Assembly: GCF_900188025.1 (NCBI RefSeq)
Contig: NZ_FZNO01000014.1
Span: 62,001-126,000, forward strand
Direction: 5' to 3'
DNA: 64,000 nucleotides
Source of the DNA: Blastococcus mobilis
Lineage (GTDB): Bacteria; Actinomycetota; Actinomycetes; Mycobacteriales; Geodermatophilaceae
Position 1 is the stretch's first letter. Every line of letters starts with the position of its first letter. Below, piece by piece: positions 42,896 through 51,662 of the stretch. Position numbers and translations under genes: made by a program. The notes under the pieces were generated by a model. That model did not search any database and was not told where the DNA came from. It saw only the letters and a program-made list of their open reading frames with translations.

Positions 42896-45046
42896 ATGAG
42901 CAACAGCACCATCCGCTGGGAGCAGGACGCCGACGGAATCGTCGTCCTCACCCTCGACGACCCCGCGTCGTCGGCCAACACCATGAACGACGCCTACGTG
43001 CGGTCGATGGGGGAGACCGTCGACCGGCTGGAGCGGGAGAAGGACGCGATCCGCGGCGTCGTCCTCACCAGCGCCAAGAAGACGTTCTTCGCCGGCGGCA
43101 ACCTGGGCAGCCTGATCCAGGCGACGCCGGAGACCCGCGGCGACGTGCTCGAGCAGGTCACGCTGGTCAAGAGCCAGCTCCGCCGGCTGGAGACCCTCGG
43201 CATCCCGGTGGCCGCCGCGATGAACGGCGCCGCGCTCGGCGGTGGCCTGGAGATCGCGCTGGCCTGCCACCACCGGGTCGTCCTCGACGACCCGAGGGTG
43301 AAGCTGGGCTTTCCCGAGGTGACCCTCGGCCTGCTGCCCGGCGGCGGCGGGATCGTCCGTTCGGTGCGGCTGCTCGGGCTGACCACCGCCCTGCTGGAGC
43401 TGCTGCTGCAGGGCCAGCAGCTCCGGCCGGAGAAGGCGATGGAGCTCGGGCTGGTGCACGAGCTGGCCGCCGACCGCGACGAGCTGATCGCCAGAGCGCG
43501 GGCCTGGGTGCTGGCGAACGAGACCGCGCAGCAGCCGTACGACGTCAGGGGCTACAAGGTCCCCGGCGGCACGCCCTCCTCGCCGTCGCTGGCCGGCAAC
43601 CTTCCCGCCTTCCCGGCGAACCTCACCAAGCAGCTCAAGGGGGCGCCCTACCCGGCGCCGTACTCGATCCTGTCCGCGGCGGTGGAGAGCCTGCAGGTCG
43701 ACGTCGACACCGCGTTCGTCGTCGAGGGCCGGTACTTCGTCGACCTGGTGGTCGGTCAGACCTCGACCAACATGATCCAGGCGCTGTGGTTCGACCTGAA
43801 CGCCGTCAACGGCGGCGCCTCCCGCCCCGAGGTCGCCGAGACGTTCCGCGCGACCGAGGTCGGGGTCCTCGGCGCCGGGATGATGGGCGCCGGCATCGCG
43901 CACGCCTTCGCCAAGGTCGGCGTCGAGGTGGTCCTCAGGGACGTCAGCGTCGAGGCGGCCGAGAAGGGCAAGGCGCACGTCGCCGGTCTGGTCGGCAAGC
44001 AGGTCTCCCGCGGCCGGATGGCCCAGGAGCAGGCCGACGCCTTCCTGGCCCGGATCACGCCGACCGCCGACGCGGCCGACCTGGCCGGCTGCGACGTGAT
44101 CGTCGAGGCCGTCTTCGAGGACACCGCACTCAAGCACCGGGTGCTGCGCGAGGCGGAGGCGCACGCCGCGCCGGACGCGCTGCTGGCGTCGAACACCTCC
44201 ACGCTGCCCATCACCGGTCTTGCCGAGGGGGTGCAGCGGCCCGCCGACGTCGTGGGCATGCACTTCTTCTCGCCCGTGGACAAGATGCCGCTCGTCGAGC
44301 TGATCGTGGGGGAGCGGACCAGCGACGCCGCGCTCGCCCGCGCCTACGACGTCGTCCGGCAGATCGGCAAGACTCCGATCGTCGTCCAGGACAGCCGCGG
44401 GTTCTTCACCAGTCGGGTGTTCGGCACCCTCGTGCTGGAGGGCGCCGCGCTGCTGGCCGAGGGACTGGCGCCGATGAGCATCGAGCGCGCGGCGCTGCAG
44501 GCCGGCTTCCCCGCCGGGCCGCTGACGCTGCTGGACGAGGTAACCCTAAGCCTGCCGCTGAAGATCAGCGACGAGGCCGCCAAGGCGGGGTCGGTCGAGG
44601 ACCACCCGGGCCTGGAGGTGCTGCGCGCGCTGGTCGAGCGGGGCCGGACCGGCAAGTCCGCCGGCCGCGGGTTCTTCGACTGGGAGCCGGAGAAGCGGGT
44701 GTGGCCGGGCCTGGGCGAGCTCTACCCCGCGCACGACGGCGTCCCGTTCACCGACGCCCAGGAGCGCCTGCTGTTCGCCATGGCCGTGGAGACGGCGCGC
44801 TGCGTCGAGGAGCGGGTGCTGACCAGCGTCGAGGACGCCAACATCGGCTCGATCATGGGCATCGGTTTCCCGCCGCTGTACGGGGGAGTCCTGCAGTACG
44901 TCGACCAGTACGCCGGCGGGGTGGCCGGGTTCGTGGCACGGGCCGACGAACTCGCTGACGCCTACGGGGAGCGGTTCCGGCCGCCGGCGATCCTGCTGGA
45001 GCGGGCCGTCCCGGCGGGCAGCCTCCGGGCCGCGGTCGGCGCCTGA
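42896..45046 (+). CDS. fadB: Enoyl-CoA hydratase / 3-hydroxyacyl-CoA dehydrogenase
   Basis: 716 residues. The N-terminal crotonase domain (1-300) has KKTFFAGGNLGSL and AAMNGAALGGGLEIALACHH (oxyanion hole) and FPEVTLGLLPGGGGIVRSVR (catalytic Glu pair region). The central NAD-binding domain has VGVLGAGMMGAGIAHAFAK and the C-terminal dehydrogenase domain GMHFFSPVDKMPLVELI (catalytic His). It hydrates enoyl-CoA and oxidises the 3-hydroxy product. Normal length for the FadB/HadH alpha subunit. It pairs with the thiolase just upstream (26 bp). Confidence 0.96.
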   Translation: MSNSTIRWEQDADGIVVLTLDDPASSANTMNDAYVRSMGETVDRLEREKDAIRGVVLTSAKKTFFAGGNLGSLIQATPETRGDVLEQVTLVKSQLRRLETLGIPVAAAMNGAALGGGLEIALACHHRVVLDDPRVKLGFPEVTLGLLPGGGGIVRSVRLLGLTTALLELLLQGQQLRPEKAMELGLVHELAADRDELIARARAWVLANETAQQPYDVRGYKVPGGTPSSPSLAGNLPAFPANLTKQLKGAPYPAPYSILSAAVESLQVDVDTAFVVEGRYFVDLVVGQTSTNMIQALWFDLNAVNGGASRPEVAETFRATEVGVLGAGMMGAGIAHAFAKVGVEVVLRDVSVEAAEKGKAHVAGLVGKQVSRGRMAQEQADAFLARITPTADAADLAGCDVIVEAVFEDTALKHRVLREAEAHAAPDALLASNTSTLPITGLAEGVQRPADVVGMHFFSPVDKMPLVELIVGERTSDAALARAYDVVRQIGKTPIVVQDSRGFFTSRVFGTLVLEGAALLAEGLAPMSIERAALQAGFPAGPLTLLDEVTLSLPLKISDEAAKAGSVEDHPGLEVLRALVERGRTGKSAGRGFFDWEPEKRVWPGLGELYPAHDGVPFTDAQERLLFAMAVETARCVEERVLTSVEDANIGSIMGIGFPPLYGGVLQYVDQYAGGVAGFVARADELADAYGERFRPPAILLERAVPAGSLRAAVGA

Positions 45047-45063
45047 GCAGGGAACCGGCCACA

Positions 45064-45693
45064 GTGGCCACAACGGCCGACGTCGGCCCGCCGCTTCGCC
45101 GTACCCAGGCGGAGCGGCGGGCGGGAACCCGCACGGCGCTGCTGCGCGCCACCGTGGAGGCGCTGGTCGAGCTGGGCTACGCGCGCACCACCACCCAGGA
45201 GGTGCAGCGCCGGGCCGGGGTCTCCCGCGGGGCCCTCACGCACCACTTCACGTCGAAGGCCGAGCTGATGCTCGCCGCCATGGATCACCTCTACGAGGAG
45301 TTCAGCGCGAGCGTCCGCCGGGCGGCCGCCGAGCTGCCGGAGGAGTCCACCGCCCGGGTCCGGCTCGGCGTGGAGCTGGTCTGGCAACGGTTCCACGGCC
45401 CGCTGTTCGTCGCGGCCATGGAGCTCTGGACCGCGGCCCGCACCGATCCGGAGCTGCGCGCCGCGCTCCTCCCGCACGAGCGGCGGCTGGGTGCGCAGCT
45501 GCGGCAGCTGGCGTTCGAGGTCTTCGGCGAGCAGGTGGCCCGGCACCCCGCTGCGGAGGCGATGTACCAGGTCCTGCTCACCTCGATGCGCGGTCAGGCG
45601 CTGACCTACGCCCTGCAGCCGGACGCGCCCCGCGACCAGTTTCTGCAGCACTGGCTGACGATCATCGAGGCGTTCACCCGCCCGGCCGCCTGA
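45064..45693 (+). CDS. TetR-family regulator of the beta-oxidation operon
   Basis: 209 residues, GTG start. The N-terminal TetR HTH at about 18-65 reads RTALLRATVEALVELGYART, TTQEVQRRAGVSRGALTHHF, TSKAELMLAAM. The ligand domain is helical, ending HWLTIIEAFTRPAA. It lies 17 bp after fadB as the last operon gene, so it probably represses its own operon and is released by an acyl-CoA. The likely site is the palindrome at 40404. Confidence 0.9.
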   Translation: MATTADVGPPLRRTQAERRAGTRTALLRATVEALVELGYARTTTQEVQRRAGVSRGALTHHFTSKAELMLAAMDHLYEEFSASVRRAAAELPEESTARVRLGVELVWQRFHGPLFVAAMELWTAARTDPELRAALLPHERRLGAQLRQLAFEVFGEQVARHPAAEAMYQVLLTSMRGQALTYALQPDAPRDQFLQHWLTIIEAFTRPAA

Positions 45694-45704
45694 GGAAAGG
45701 TGTC

Positions 45705-45908
45705 ATGACCAGCGTCGCGATCATCGGATCGGGCTTCGGTGGGCTCGCCGCCGCGGTGCGGCTGAAGCAGTCGGGCGTCGAGGACCTCGTGGTCTTCGAG
45801 AAGAGCCACGACGTCGGCGGCGTCTGGCGGGAGAACACCTACCCCGGCGCGGCCTGCGACGTGCCGTCGCACCTGTACTCGCTGTCGTTCGCGCCGAAGG
45901 CCGACTGA
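45705..45908 (+). pseudogene. Flavin monooxygenase, N-terminal fragment
   Basis: 67 residues: SVAIIGSGFGGLAAAVRLKQ is the FAD-binding GxGxxG region, then FEKSHDVGGVWRENTYPGAA and CDVPSHLYSLSF, as in Baeyer-Villiger/flavin-containing monooxygenases of about 500 residues. It stops at 45906-45908, right where the sequence changes into a 2-hydroxyacid dehydrogenase tail, so about 430 residues have been deleted. A ribosome site (GAGGAAAGG) is retained. It may have been the last gene of the fad operon. Confidence 0.9.
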
Positions 45909-46080
45909 AGACGAGCCGCACGTCCATCCGCGGCTGCTGGCCGTCCGGGAACGCCTGGTCCTCGCCCCGCACGTGGGTAGCGCGACCCTCGACACCCGGC
46001 GGCGCATGGCCGACATCGCCGCTCGGGACGCACGGGCGGTCCTGGAAGGGCGGCTCCCGCCCATCCGGTGCAGGTCTGAG
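45907..46080 (+). pseudogene. 2-hydroxyacid dehydrogenase, C-terminal fragment
   Basis: Frame reading EDEPHVHPRLLAVRERLVLA, then PHVGSATLDTRRRMADIAAR and DARAVLEGRLPP. This is the end of D-isomer 2-hydroxyacid dehydrogenases (glyoxylate/hydroxypyruvate reductases), with the catalytic His in PHVGSAT. It begins exactly where the monooxygenase fragment ends and has lost its N-terminal 250 residues. Its original place fits the sugar-acid locus that follows. Confidence 0.88.
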
Positions 46081-46195
46081 CGCGCGACGCGCCGCCGGCA
46101 CGGCGGGAGCTCATCGCCACGACGGGGGAGATGTCGACTGTCACCAGGTCACTGTCGACACCCTGTGTCTAGGCTGACGGCTGAGGAGGTGCGTC

Positions 46196-46858
46196 GTGAG
46201 CATCGAGCCACTGGCCAGCTTGGATCGCAGCACGCTGCGGGAACGGGCCCTGGAGTCGGTCCGATCGGCGATCATCTCCGGTCAATACCGCCCGGGCGAC
46301 CATCTCGGTGAGGTGGAACTGGCCAACTCTCTCGGGGTCAGCCGCGGCACGGTGCGCGAGGCACTGCGGCATCTCCAGCAGGAAGGTCTGGTCACTGCCG
46401 GCAATCGCGGAATGCTCCGGGTCAACAGCCTGACCCCTACCGAGGTCCGTGAGCTGTTCCAGGTCCGGGCGGCCCTCGAGGGGATGGCGGTCCGCGAGAT
46501 CATCTCGTCCCCGCGACGCGAGGCCGCCGTCGCTGCGCTGCGCACGGCCCTCCAGGAACTGCGCGACGAGGACGAGGACTTCCGGGCGCGGATCGACGCG
46601 GACCTGGCGTTCCATCACGAGCTGTGCCGGCAGGCCGGCAACTCCATGCTCGTCGAAGCGTGGCGGCACCTCGAGGGCCGGATGAGAGTCGCCATCCTCA
46701 ACGGTGCGGCGTGGCAGTCGCCCATGATGGCGCGCGACAGGCACGCCCCGATCGTCGACGCCATCGAGCGCGCCGACCTGACCGCCGCTCTGCATGTCGT
46801 CGAGGAGCACATGGCGTCCGCGGCGGAACGCTTCGCCCAGTCGCCCGAGTCCGCCTGA
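46196..46858 (+). CDS. GntR-family regulator (FCD type)
   Basis: 220 residues, GTG 5 bp after GAGGAGGT. Winged HTH at 10-75 (LRERALESVRSAIISGQYRP, GDHLGEVELANSLGVSRGTV, REALRHLQQEGLV), then an all-helical FCD ligand domain (ELFQVRAALEGMAVREI, DLAFHHELCRQAGNSMLVEA, HAPIVDAIERADLTAALHVV, EEHM) with metal-binding Asp/His positions. It would sense a sugar acid or similar ligand and control the permease-transketolase genes. A matching palindrome lies at 47038. Confidence 0.92.
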   Translation: MSIEPLASLDRSTLRERALESVRSAIISGQYRPGDHLGEVELANSLGVSRGTVREALRHLQQEGLVTAGNRGMLRVNSLTPTEVRELFQVRAALEGMAVREIISSPRREAAVAALRTALQELRDEDEDFRARIDADLAFHHELCRQAGNSMLVEAWRHLEGRMRVAILNGAAWQSPMMARDRHAPIVDAIERADLTAALHVVEEHMASAAERFAQSPESA

Positions 46859-46999
46859 TCTCCGGCGGCCGCAGCACTGCTGCGCGCGCCGCCGTTTCCG
46901 CGCAACCGACCTCGGCCGCCGCGTCATTCCGCCTGGCGGCCGCCTCCCGGCGCTGCCCCCCGGGCGGCAGGCCGTCGGCGAGCTGCGACGGAGTGACCC

Positions 47000-47055
47000 T
47001 TGACACTGTGACGCGGGCCATTCACACTCGTTGCCAGTTGACTGTTAACAGTTAA
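47000..47055 (+). promoter_or_regulatory. Promoter and GntR-type operator before gntP
   Basis: TTGACA (47000-47005), 17 bp, CACACT (47023-47028) form a good -35 and a fair -10. The near-perfect palindrome TTGACTGTT/AACAGTTAA (47038-47055, 8 of 9 positions) would then overlap the start of transcription. It is a likely target of the adjacent GntR protein. Inferred from layout. Confidence 0.6.
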
Positions 47056-47097
47056 CGACAGCGGGGATCGACGCCCATACGCTCACCGGAGGTCACC

Positions 47098-47262
47098 ATG
47101 ACCGAACGGCCCCCACCTCTCCGCGACCCTCGATGGGAAGAAGCCGCGGAGTGCCACCCGACCGAGAACTCGCCGGAGACGGTGAGCGCCGGGTGCGCGG
47201 TCCCGCCGATCACCATCGGGACCTGCGGCTTCATCAGCTCCGGCGAACCGGAGGGAAGCTGA
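47098..47262 (+). CDS. Small 54-residue protein upstream of gntP
   Basis: ATG 5 bp after a perfect GGAGG, and its stop is one base before the gntP ATG (TGA-C-ATG), so translation of gntP should be coupled to it. Sequence: MTERPPPLRDPRWEEAAECH, PTENSPETVSAGCAVPPITI, GTCGFISSGEPEGS, with three Cys and no membrane helix. I know no family. It may be a leader or regulator peptide, a small subunit, or the remnant of a longer gene. The gene signals are better than for most hypotheticals here. Confidence 0.65.
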   Translation: MTERPPPLRDPRWEEAAECHPTENSPETVSAGCAVPPITIGTCGFISSGEPEGS

Positions 47263-47263
47263 C

Positions 47264-48730
47264 ATGGCCGGCACCACGGCGCTCCTGCTCCACACCGCGA
47301 TCACGGTTGCCCTCGTCGTCGGGCTCATCGTCTTCGCGAAGATCAACCCGGTCATCTCGCTGGTGATCGGCGCCCTCTATCTCGGCATCGCCGCAGGACT
47401 CGGCTACGAGGCGACGACGACCGCCGTCACCGAGGGCTTCGGCAACCTGATGGCCGAGGTGGGGCTCATCATCGGGTTCGGCGTGATGCTCGGGACGCTG
47501 TTGTCGGCGATGGGGACGCTCCACCGCGTCGTCGACGGGATGCTGCGGCTCGTCGGAGCCAAGCGTTCCCCCTACGTCATGGGCCTGACCTCGGGCATCG
47601 TCTTCCCCGCGATCTATTTCGACGTCGCGCTCGTGATCCTGGGGCCCATGGCCCGGTCGATCGCCCTGCGGACCGGGCTCAGCATCGCCCCCCTGGCCGG
47701 CGCCTTGGCCATCGGCCTCGAGGTGGCGCTGCTGATGGTTCCGCCCGGGGCCGCCGCGCTGGCCATCGCGGCCGCCCTCGACATCCCGCTCGGCACCATG
47801 CTGGTGTGGGGCATCCCGTTCGGCATCGTGGTGATCGTCGTCAGCATCGCCCTGCACGTCCTGCTCATGCGCTACACGTGGAACGAGGAGCGGGATGACG
47901 ACCCGCTGACCGACCCGCAGCACACGGGTGAGATCGCTGGCTACGGTGGCCCGTCCGCCGCTGAGCCCACCGGTGGACAGCCGGCCGCCCCGGGTGGCCA
48001 GCCGGCCGGGGAGCCGGGCCGCGGCGGGGGAACGACGGCCGTGGCGCGTGACCCGCAGCCCGTCAGCACCGGGACGCCGGGCAGGCAGTTGCCGCTGATC
48101 GTCGCCCTGCTGCCGCTGCTGGTGCCGCTGGTGCTCATCGTGCTCGACACCACCACGAGTGCCTTGGGTGCGGAGGTGGCCCTGCTCGGGTTCCTCGGCA
48201 ACCCCGTGGTGGCCCTCCTCATCGGACTGCTCATCGGCGCCGCCCTCGCCGTGCCGTCGCTGGGCCGACTCGGCCTCGAAGAGGTGGTCGTCAGGGCCGC
48301 TGGGACCAGCGGCGTCATCCTGTTGTTCACCGGCGTCGCGGGGTCGCTCGGGCAGGTCATCGCGGAAACCAACATCGGGGACCTGGTGGCCGGCCTCTTC
48401 AGCGCCAACGCCGCCTATCCGCTGGTGCTGGCCTGGCTGGTCGCGGCAATGCTGCGCCTCGCCCAGGGTTCCGGGTCCGTGGCCGCCATCACCGCGGCGG
48501 CCCTGCTGGCGCCGGTCGTCGGGAGCCTGGGCCTCTCCCCGGTGCTGATCTGGCTGGCTGCCGCGTCCGGGGCCGCCTTCGGCGGGCACGTCACCGACAA
48601 CACCTTCTGGATCTTCAAGACGCTGCTGGGCCTGTCCGTACGCGGCACCTTCCAGGTGTACACGGTCGCCCAGGCGCTGTTGTCCTTCGTCGGCCTGGGC
48701 GCGGTCCTCGTGCTCGGCATCTTCGCCTGA
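47264..48730 (+). CDS. gntP: GntP-family gluconate/sugar-acid permease
   Basis: 488 residues, about 12-14 membrane segments. GntP features: INPVISLVIGALYLGIAAGL, MLGTLLSAMGTLHRVVDGML, GLTSGIVFPAIYFDVALVIL, LIVALLPLLVPLVLIVLD, AGTSGVILLFTGVAGSLGQV, AAMLRLAQGSGSVAAITAAA and GGHVTDNTFWIFK. It imports gluconate or a related acid with protons. An unusual 60-residue Gly/Pro/Ala-rich cytosolic loop lies at about 220-280. Regulated by the neighbouring GntR, by inference. Transketolase genes follow. Confidence 0.93.
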   Translation: MAGTTALLLHTAITVALVVGLIVFAKINPVISLVIGALYLGIAAGLGYEATTTAVTEGFGNLMAEVGLIIGFGVMLGTLLSAMGTLHRVVDGMLRLVGAKRSPYVMGLTSGIVFPAIYFDVALVILGPMARSIALRTGLSIAPLAGALAIGLEVALLMVPPGAAALAIAAALDIPLGTMLVWGIPFGIVVIVVSIALHVLLMRYTWNEERDDDPLTDPQHTGEIAGYGGPSAAEPTGGQPAAPGGQPAGEPGRGGGTTAVARDPQPVSTGTPGRQLPLIVALLPLLVPLVLIVLDTTTSALGAEVALLGFLGNPVVALLIGLLIGAALAVPSLGRLGLEEVVVRAAGTSGVILLFTGVAGSLGQVIAETNIGDLVAGLFSANAAYPLVLAWLVAAMLRLAQGSGSVAAITAAALLAPVVGSLGLSPVLIWLAAASGAAFGGHVTDNTFWIFKTLLGLSVRGTFQVYTVAQALLSFVGLGAVLVLGIFA

Positions 48731-48770
48731 CGGAAATCGAGCAAGAAATCGAGCAAGGGAGACATCCAGC

Positions 48771-49652
48771 ATGAACACATCCACGAGCCCGGCCGTCTCC
48801 GGCACGGCCGGCGCGGTCGACCAGGCGGAACGGATCGAGCGGATCCGCCAGGCCGCCTACCGGGTCCGGCGCAACGCCCTGGACATGGGGGAGGTGCAGG
48901 GGCAGGGCTACATCGGGCAGGCGCTGGGCGTGGCCGACGTCCTCGCCGTGGTCTACACCGACCAGCTCCGGTACCGCCCGGAGGACCCGCACTGGCCCGA
49001 CCGGGACCGCTTCCTGCTCTCGATCGGCCACTACGCCATCGCGCTGTACGCGGCGCTGGCCGAGGCCGGGACCATCCCGGCCGACGAGCTGGAGAGCTAC
49101 GGCTCCGACGACTCGCGGCTGCCGATGTCGGCCATGGCCTCCTACACCCCGGGTGTGGAGATCTCGGGCGGCTCGCTGGGCCACGGGTTGGCCGTGGCCG
49201 CCGGGATGGCGCTCGGGTTGCGCCACCTCGGCAACGGGGCGCGGGTGTTCAACCTGCTCTCCGACGGCGAGCTGGACGAGGGGTCGACCTGGGAGGCGGC
49301 GCTGGCCTGCGCCCACCACGGCCTGGACAACCTCACGGCGATCGTCGACGTCAACGCGCTGCAGGCCGACGGCCCCACCGTCGGTGTGCTGCGCACCGAA
49401 CCGGTCACCGACAAGTGGCAGGCCTTCGGCTGGCACGCCCTGCGCGTCGACGGCAACGACGTCGCCGCCCTCGTCGACGCCTTCGACGAACTGCGCGCGC
49501 ACCGCGGCTCGCCGTCGGTGCTGATCTGCGACACCCGGATCGGGCGCGGCGTGCCGATGCTCGAGAGCCGGGAGAAGGCCCACTTCATGCGGGTGGAGGA
49601 GCACGAGTGGCAGCTCGCCCGCGACCAGCTGCAGGAGGGGACGACCCGATGA
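48771..49652 (+). CDS. Transketolase, N-terminal (TPP) subunit
   Basis: 293 residues, ATG after AAGGGAG. Contains the thiamin diphosphate motif LLSDGELDEGSTWEAALACA ending in NALQAD, plus GQGYIGQALGVADVLAVVYT and ISGGSLGHGLAVAAGMALG. It is the N-terminal half of transketolase; the other half is the next gene, overlapping by 4 bp (ATGA). Split transketolases serve in specialised sugar catabolism (for example branched or sulfonated sugars) more often than in the central pentose phosphate route. The substrate here is unknown. Confidence 0.93.
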   Translation: MNTSTSPAVSGTAGAVDQAERIERIRQAAYRVRRNALDMGEVQGQGYIGQALGVADVLAVVYTDQLRYRPEDPHWPDRDRFLLSIGHYAIALYAALAEAGTIPADELESYGSDDSRLPMSAMASYTPGVEISGGSLGHGLAVAAGMALGLRHLGNGARVFNLLSDGELDEGSTWEAALACAHHGLDNLTAIVDVNALQADGPTVGVLRTEPVTDKWQAFGWHALRVDGNDVAALVDAFDELRAHRGSPSVLICDTRIGRGVPMLESREKAHFMRVEEHEWQLARDQLQEGTTR

Positions 49653-50692
49653 CCAGCGCCGCGCCCAAGAAGAGGCTCACCACCTCGGCGATGATCGCCT
49701 CGTTCGCCGACCCCGGCCAGCGCACCGCCAGCGCGCCGTTCGGGCACGCACTCAACCGGCTGGCCGAGGAACGGCCCGAGATCGTCGGGCTGTCGGCCGA
49801 CCTGGCCAAGTACACCGACATGCACGTGTTCCGCGACGCCCACCCGGACCGCTTCTTCCAGATGGGCATGGCCGAGCAGGCGCTGCTCGGGGCGGCGGCC
49901 GGGATGGCGGAGGTGGGGCTGGTGCCGTTCGCGTCCACCTACTCGGTGTTCGCCACCCGGCGGGCCTACGACTTCCTCTGCCTCGACATCGCCGAGCCGA
50001 ACCTGAACGTCAACGTCGTCGGCGCCCTGCCCGGCCTCACCACCGGGTACGGGCCGAGCCACCAGGCCACCGAGGACCTCGCCATCCTCCGCGGCTGCCC
50101 GAACCTCACGATCGTCGACCCCTGCGACTCAGTCGACATCGAGCAGGCGGTGCCGGCGCTCGCGGCAGCATCCGGTCCCACCTACCTGCGGCTGCTGCGC
50201 GGAGCGGTGCCCACCGTGCTCGACGAGTACGACTACCGGTTCGAGCTCGGCAAGGCCGCCGAGCTGCGCACCGGCCGGGACGTCGTCCTCATCTCCACCG
50301 GGCTGATGACCATGCGGGCGCTGCAGGCCGCGGCCCGGCTCGAGGCCGACCACGTCGACGTCGCCGTGCTGCACGTCCCCACGATCAAACCGCTGGACAC
50401 CGAGGCGATCCTGCGCGCGGCACGTACCGACCGGCTCGTGGTCACCCTGGAGAACCACACCCTGATCGGTGGGCTGAGCGAGTCGGTGGCCTCCACGCTG
50501 GCCTACGCCGGCGTCGGCAACCGGGTGGTCCCGATCGCGCTCCCCGACGAGTTCCTCGCCGCCGGCGCCCTACCCACCCTGCACGACCGCTACGGCCTGT
50601 CCACCGACGCCGTCGTCGCCAAGGTCAAGGCCGAGCTGGGCGGCGGCAAGCACGCCCCCTGGGCCGCCGACCCCGAACCGGCCACTGCCTGA
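49649..50692 (+). CDS. Transketolase, C-terminal (pyrimidine-binding) subunit
   Basis: 347 residues. Pyr domain: EIVGLSADLAKYTDMHVFRD, FFQMGMAEQALLGAAAGMAE (catalytic Glu in MAEQ), PFASTYSVFATRRAYDFL, GYGPSHQATEDLAILRGCPN. C-terminal transketolase domain: RDVVLISTGLMTMRALQAAA and VTLENHTLIGGLSESVASTL. It forms the active heterotetramer with the preceding subunit. A hairpin follows at 50733. Confidence 0.93.
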   Translation: MTSAAPKKRLTTSAMIASFADPGQRTASAPFGHALNRLAEERPEIVGLSADLAKYTDMHVFRDAHPDRFFQMGMAEQALLGAAAGMAEVGLVPFASTYSVFATRRAYDFLCLDIAEPNLNVNVVGALPGLTTGYGPSHQATEDLAILRGCPNLTIVDPCDSVDIEQAVPALAAASGPTYLRLLRGAVPTVLDEYDYRFELGKAAELRTGRDVVLISTGLMTMRALQAAARLEADHVDVAVLHVPTIKPLDTEAILRAARTDRLVVTLENHTLIGGLSESVASTLAYAGVGNRVVPIALPDEFLAAGALPTLHDRYGLSTDAVVAKVKAELGGGKHAPWAADPEPATA

Positions 50693-50732
50693 CCGACAGC
50701 TCTCCGCCCGACCACAGGGCGGCCGGCTGCCT

Positions 50733-50760
50733 GGCGGCGGTCACCTCGCTGACCGCCGCC
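50733..50760 (+). terminator. Hairpin after transketolase genes
   Basis: An 11-bp stem, GGCGGCGGTCA (50733-50743) and its complement (50750-50760), with a 6-nt loop and no T-run. It may end the gntP-transketolase transcript or attenuate reading into the dehydrogenase gene. Confidence 0.55.
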
Positions 50761-50861
50761 GGGCGAGCCCAGGCCCTGCCGATCCTTCATCTCCACCGCG
50801 CTGCAGGGACTCAGACCTGCCGCTGCACCTTCCATCCCCTTCGCACACCCGGAGAAGACCC

Positions 50862-51623
50862 ATGTCCGTGTCCGACAAGACCGCCGTCATCACCGGAGCC
50901 GGCTCCAAGCGCGGCATCGGCCGCGCCACCGCCCACACCCTGGCCGCCGCGGGCTGGAACGTAGCAATCCTCGACCTGGACGAGACCAGCGCCAAGGACG
51001 CCGCCCACGAGGTCGCCGAACGCAACGGCGTCCAGGCCGTCGGCGTCGGCTGCGACATCACCGACGAGACGTCCGTCCAGAACGCGCTCGCCGTCCTCGA
51101 CGACTCCATGCCCCCCGTCGGTGCGCTGGTCAACAACGCCGGCATCACCTCGCCGACCCCGTTCCTCGAGGTCACCGGCGAGGAGTGGGACCGCTTGTTC
51201 GCCGTAAACGTCCGTGGCGCCTTCAACGTCACCCGACGCATCGCGCCCGGCATGGCCGAGCGTGGCTTCGGCCGCATCGTGTTCCTGTCGTCGGTCTCGG
51301 CGGAACGGGGCGGCGGGGTGTTCGGTGGTGTCGGCTACTCCGCGGCGAAGGCCGCCGAGCTCGGCTTCACCCGGGCACTGGCGCGCGAGCTGGGCCCCCG
51401 GGGATTGACGGTGAATGCCGTCGCCCCCGGGCTGATCGACACGGACATCACCGGCGGAGCGCTCGAGGGCGAGCGCAAGACCCAACTCCTCGCCGGGATC
51501 CCCGTGGGCCGCAACGGCAACGTCGCCGATGTCGCCGACCTCATCACCTACCTGTGTCGCGAGGAGTCCGGCTACATCACCGGAGCGACCTACGACGTCA
51601 ATGGCGGCGCGCACATCCATTGA
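50862..51623 (+). CDS. Short-chain dehydrogenase/reductase
   Basis: 253 residues. NAD(P) motif AVITGAGSKRGIGRATAHTL (variant TGxxxxxGIG with one extra residue), VGALVNNAGITSPTPFLEV, active site S (SSVSAERGGG), YSAAKAAELGFTRALAREL (Tyr-x-x-x-Lys), and C-terminal TGATYDVNGGAHIH. This is the classical FabG/gluconate-5-dehydrogenase type. In this locus it probably oxidises or reduces a sugar or sugar acid brought in by GntP. The acidic residue after beta-2 (AILDLDET) favours NAD. Confidence 0.9.
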   Translation: MSVSDKTAVITGAGSKRGIGRATAHTLAAAGWNVAILDLDETSAKDAAHEVAERNGVQAVGVGCDITDETSVQNALAVLDDSMPPVGALVNNAGITSPTPFLEVTGEEWDRLFAVNVRGAFNVTRRIAPGMAERGFGRIVFLSSVSAERGGGVFGGVGYSAAKAAELGFTRALARELGPRGLTVNAVAPGLIDTDITGGALEGERKTQLLAGIPVGRNGNVADVADLITYLCREESGYITGATYDVNGGAHIH

Positions 51624-51662
51624 CCGACTGGGCGTCCTGGCGCCGTCGCGGTCAGCCGCGGC

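Noticed and set aside
45973-46311. Open frame starting at GTG 45973 as a new protein
   Set aside because: Its first part is the C-terminal tail of a 2-hydroxyacid dehydrogenase and the rest is read-through into the GntR promoter and gene start in another frame.
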